From Acerihabitans arboris (GTDB lineage: Bacteria > Pseudomonadota > Gammaproteobacteria > Enterobacterales > Enterobacteriaceae): a stretch of DNA of 64,000 bases. The stretch's first letter is position 1. Each line of letters starts with the position of its first letter. Below the pieces are notes generated by a model. That model did not search any database. It was not told the origin of the DNA and saw only the letters and a program-made list of their open reading frames with translations. The translations under genes and the position numbers were made by a program. Positions 62,900 through 64,000 of the stretch are shown piece by piece. Where the stretch lies: assembly GCF_010131535.1 (NCBI RefSeq), contig NZ_WUBS01000007.1:228225-292224 (forward strand), given 5' to 3'.

Positions 62900-63132
62900 C
62901 CGATTGAAGCCACATCGCAATTACATCGGCCCAACAGTATCGCTACTCAGGCACCACGCGCGACGATGTCGCTGCGAACAAAGCCGCAGGACGTGCTCGA
63001 AGGCACCCGACGCTCACGCTTCGCCCCATCACTGCTGCGTCGTCCGCCGCCAGCCATGACCACACGCTCACGCAGCTCGGCGATTGCAAAAGTTGGCCCC
63101 ATGCGGTTAAAAATATTGTCAGATGTTGACGC

Positions 63133-64000
63133 TTAGCCACATGCTATATTCGCTCCGGTCAGAATAGCAGCGACCGGGCCGGGGCATGGCGCCGGTTCCC
63201 CTGGCGAATGTGACAAAATACCAGCCAGGGATACCGCGCCGGATGGCTCCAGGATAAGCCCGGCATATTTAAGCGCATAACGTGTCGCCTCGGCTATCTG
63301 CGCCTCCTCAACCAATATCATTTCGTCCACCACATCGCGCATATCGTCCAGCGCTTGCGGCACCGGCACTCGCACCGCCAGGCCGTCGGCCTGGGTATTC
63401 ACTGATTTGGCAACCACCACTCTATTGGTCAACCAACTTTGGTACATGGCGTCAGCGCCGCGCGGACACACGCCGATAATGCGGATATCCGGCGCCGACG
63501 CCTTGATCCAGCGCGCCATACCGCCAATCAACGCACCGTTGCCGACCGGGATATAGATAGCTCGGAACGGAACGCGGACTGACAACAGTTCCAGGGCGAT
63601 AGTACCGGCCCCTTCGCTTACTTCCGGCTCCAGGCCGTCTTCGATAAACCAGCCACCGATGGTAGCGCAATATCGCTGGCCCTGTTCCTTGGCGCTATCG
63701 AAATCGGTGCCGACCTGCCTGATATCGGCGCCATAGGCGGCAATGGCCTCGATTTTCAGCGGGTTGGCATTTTGCGCGGCAAATACCGTCAGCGACAGGC
63801 TGGCCTTATGGCAATAGTACGCCAGCGCCAGCCCCCAGTTGCCGGCGCTGGCGCAGACCAGCGGACGCGATTCGCCGCGGGCGACCGCGCCGGCGATAAC
63901 CAGGCCCGCGCCGCGCCCTTTAAAACAGCGCAGCGGATTAAGCGTTTCCACTTTGAGCCATATGGCGCGCCCGAGCTGAGCCGATAACTGGGGGCATTCG
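63133..64000 (-). CDS. PLP-dependent threonine dehydratase/synthase-like lyase (truncated by window edge)
   Basis: This is a fold-type II PLP enzyme. The Schiff-base lysine is in LNPLRCFKGRG; the frame extends without stop to the window edge, so the N-terminus is outside. ASAGNWGLALAYY is the substrate loop, VGNGALIGGMARW the phosphate-binding glycine-rich turn, and LEPSGAVSLAGI closes the site. Candidates are threonine/serine dehydratase, diaminopropionate ammonia-lyase or a related beta-replacement enzyme; the reaction cannot be fixed from this part. Confidence 0.85.
   Translation of the reverse strand, partial: ECPQLSAQLGRAIWLKVETLNPLRCFKGRGAGLVIAGAVARGESRPLVCASAGNWGLALAYYCHKASLSLTVFAAQNANPLKIEAIAAYGADIRQVGTDFDSAKEQGQRYCATIGGWFIEDGLEPEVSEGAGTIALELLSVRVPFRAIYIPVGNGALIGGMARWIKASAPDIRIIGVCPRGADAMYQSWLTNRVVVAKSVNTQADGLAVRVPVPQALDDMRDVVDEMILVEEAQIAEATRYALKYAGLILEPSGAVSLAGILSHSPGEPAPCPGPVAAILTGANIACG

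Larger units (their letters stand above)
60384..63130 (+). mobile_element. left end of an eroded genomic island at tRNA-Asn
   Basis: Intact integrase directly after tRNA-Asn, repeats of recombination-site type, an IS200 remnant and a second integrase fragment lie in series with almost no intact genes after the integrase. No second copy of the tRNA 3' end is visible before the window ends, so the right boundary is unknown. The PLP-enzyme gene that follows looks native. Confidence 0.55.

Noticed and set aside
62482..62907. 141-codon plus-strand frame as a real gene
   Set aside because: It lies antisense to the integrase remnant, whose conserved recombinase motifs explain the sequence.

Overview
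The window reads as chromosomal DNA of an enterobacterial gamma-proteobacterium. DppA, MppA/OppA, Pta, MaeB, DcuB, EmrRAB, SfsB/Nlp, the CitAB two-component pair and a tRNA-Asn locus used as an integration site all look like Enterobacterales versions. Most of the window is GC-rich. The main exception is the AT-rich 32.2-36.1 kb segment. A Sodalis-, Brenneria- or Pectobacterium-like relative is plausible, but I cannot fix the genus from sequence alone.

Layout. 1-6.4 kb: end of a gamma-glutamyltransferase, two orphan periplasmic peptide-binding proteins (DppA-like, MppA/OppA-like), a Phd/zeta-type toxin-antitoxin pair, Cu/Zn superoxide dismutase and a 52-residue DUF3309 membrane protein. 6.5-13.4 kb: Pta without AckA, then a beta-glucoside PTS operon (IIB-IIC-IIA-6-phospho-beta-glucosidase) and a LacI-type regulator; a double palindrome overlapping the operon promoter is its likely operator. 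13.6-17.6 kb: glutathione peroxidase, polyphosphate kinase 2, a Cof-type HAD phosphatase and Ada.

17.7-29 kb is a complete citrate fermentation locus. The minus-strand operon encodes a 2-hydroxycarboxylate transporter, a fumarylacetoacetate-hydrolase-fold protein, CitC, CitD, CitE, CitF, CitX, CitG and a translationally coupled serine hydrolase. The divergent citAB pair encodes the citrate sensor and regulator. The intergenic region has AT-rich repeats and CRP-like sites. No oadGAB decarboxylase is present; the FAH-fold protein is the candidate for handling oxaloacetate. MaeB follows directly, and DcuB lies at 58.8 kb.

31.7-36.2 kb: an SfsB-like regulator, then a 1299-residue protein of unknown family with a C-terminal HEISH zinc-protease-like motif on AT-rich DNA, then a HigA-like antitoxin fragment. 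This is the most novel object in the window. 36.4-44.1 kb: oxidoreductase/LysR pair, a signal-less ModA-like protein, a MolBCA/FecBCD-type ABC importer and a translationally coupled HxlR-FabF pair. 44.3-50.9 kb: a membrane-bound ToxR-like regulator with a FidL-like partner, a diguanylate cyclase, a three-gene molybdopterin oxidoreductase operon and a formaldehyde dehydrogenase-like enzyme. 51.5-60.2 kb: AcuI/AcuR pair, EmrRAB efflux operon, an ABC exporter and DcuB.

60.3-63.1 kb: tRNA-Asn followed by a P4-type integrase, short repeats that look like recombinase sites, and decayed IS200 and integrase fragments, i.e. the left edge of an eroded genomic island. A PLP-dependent lyase runs off the right end.
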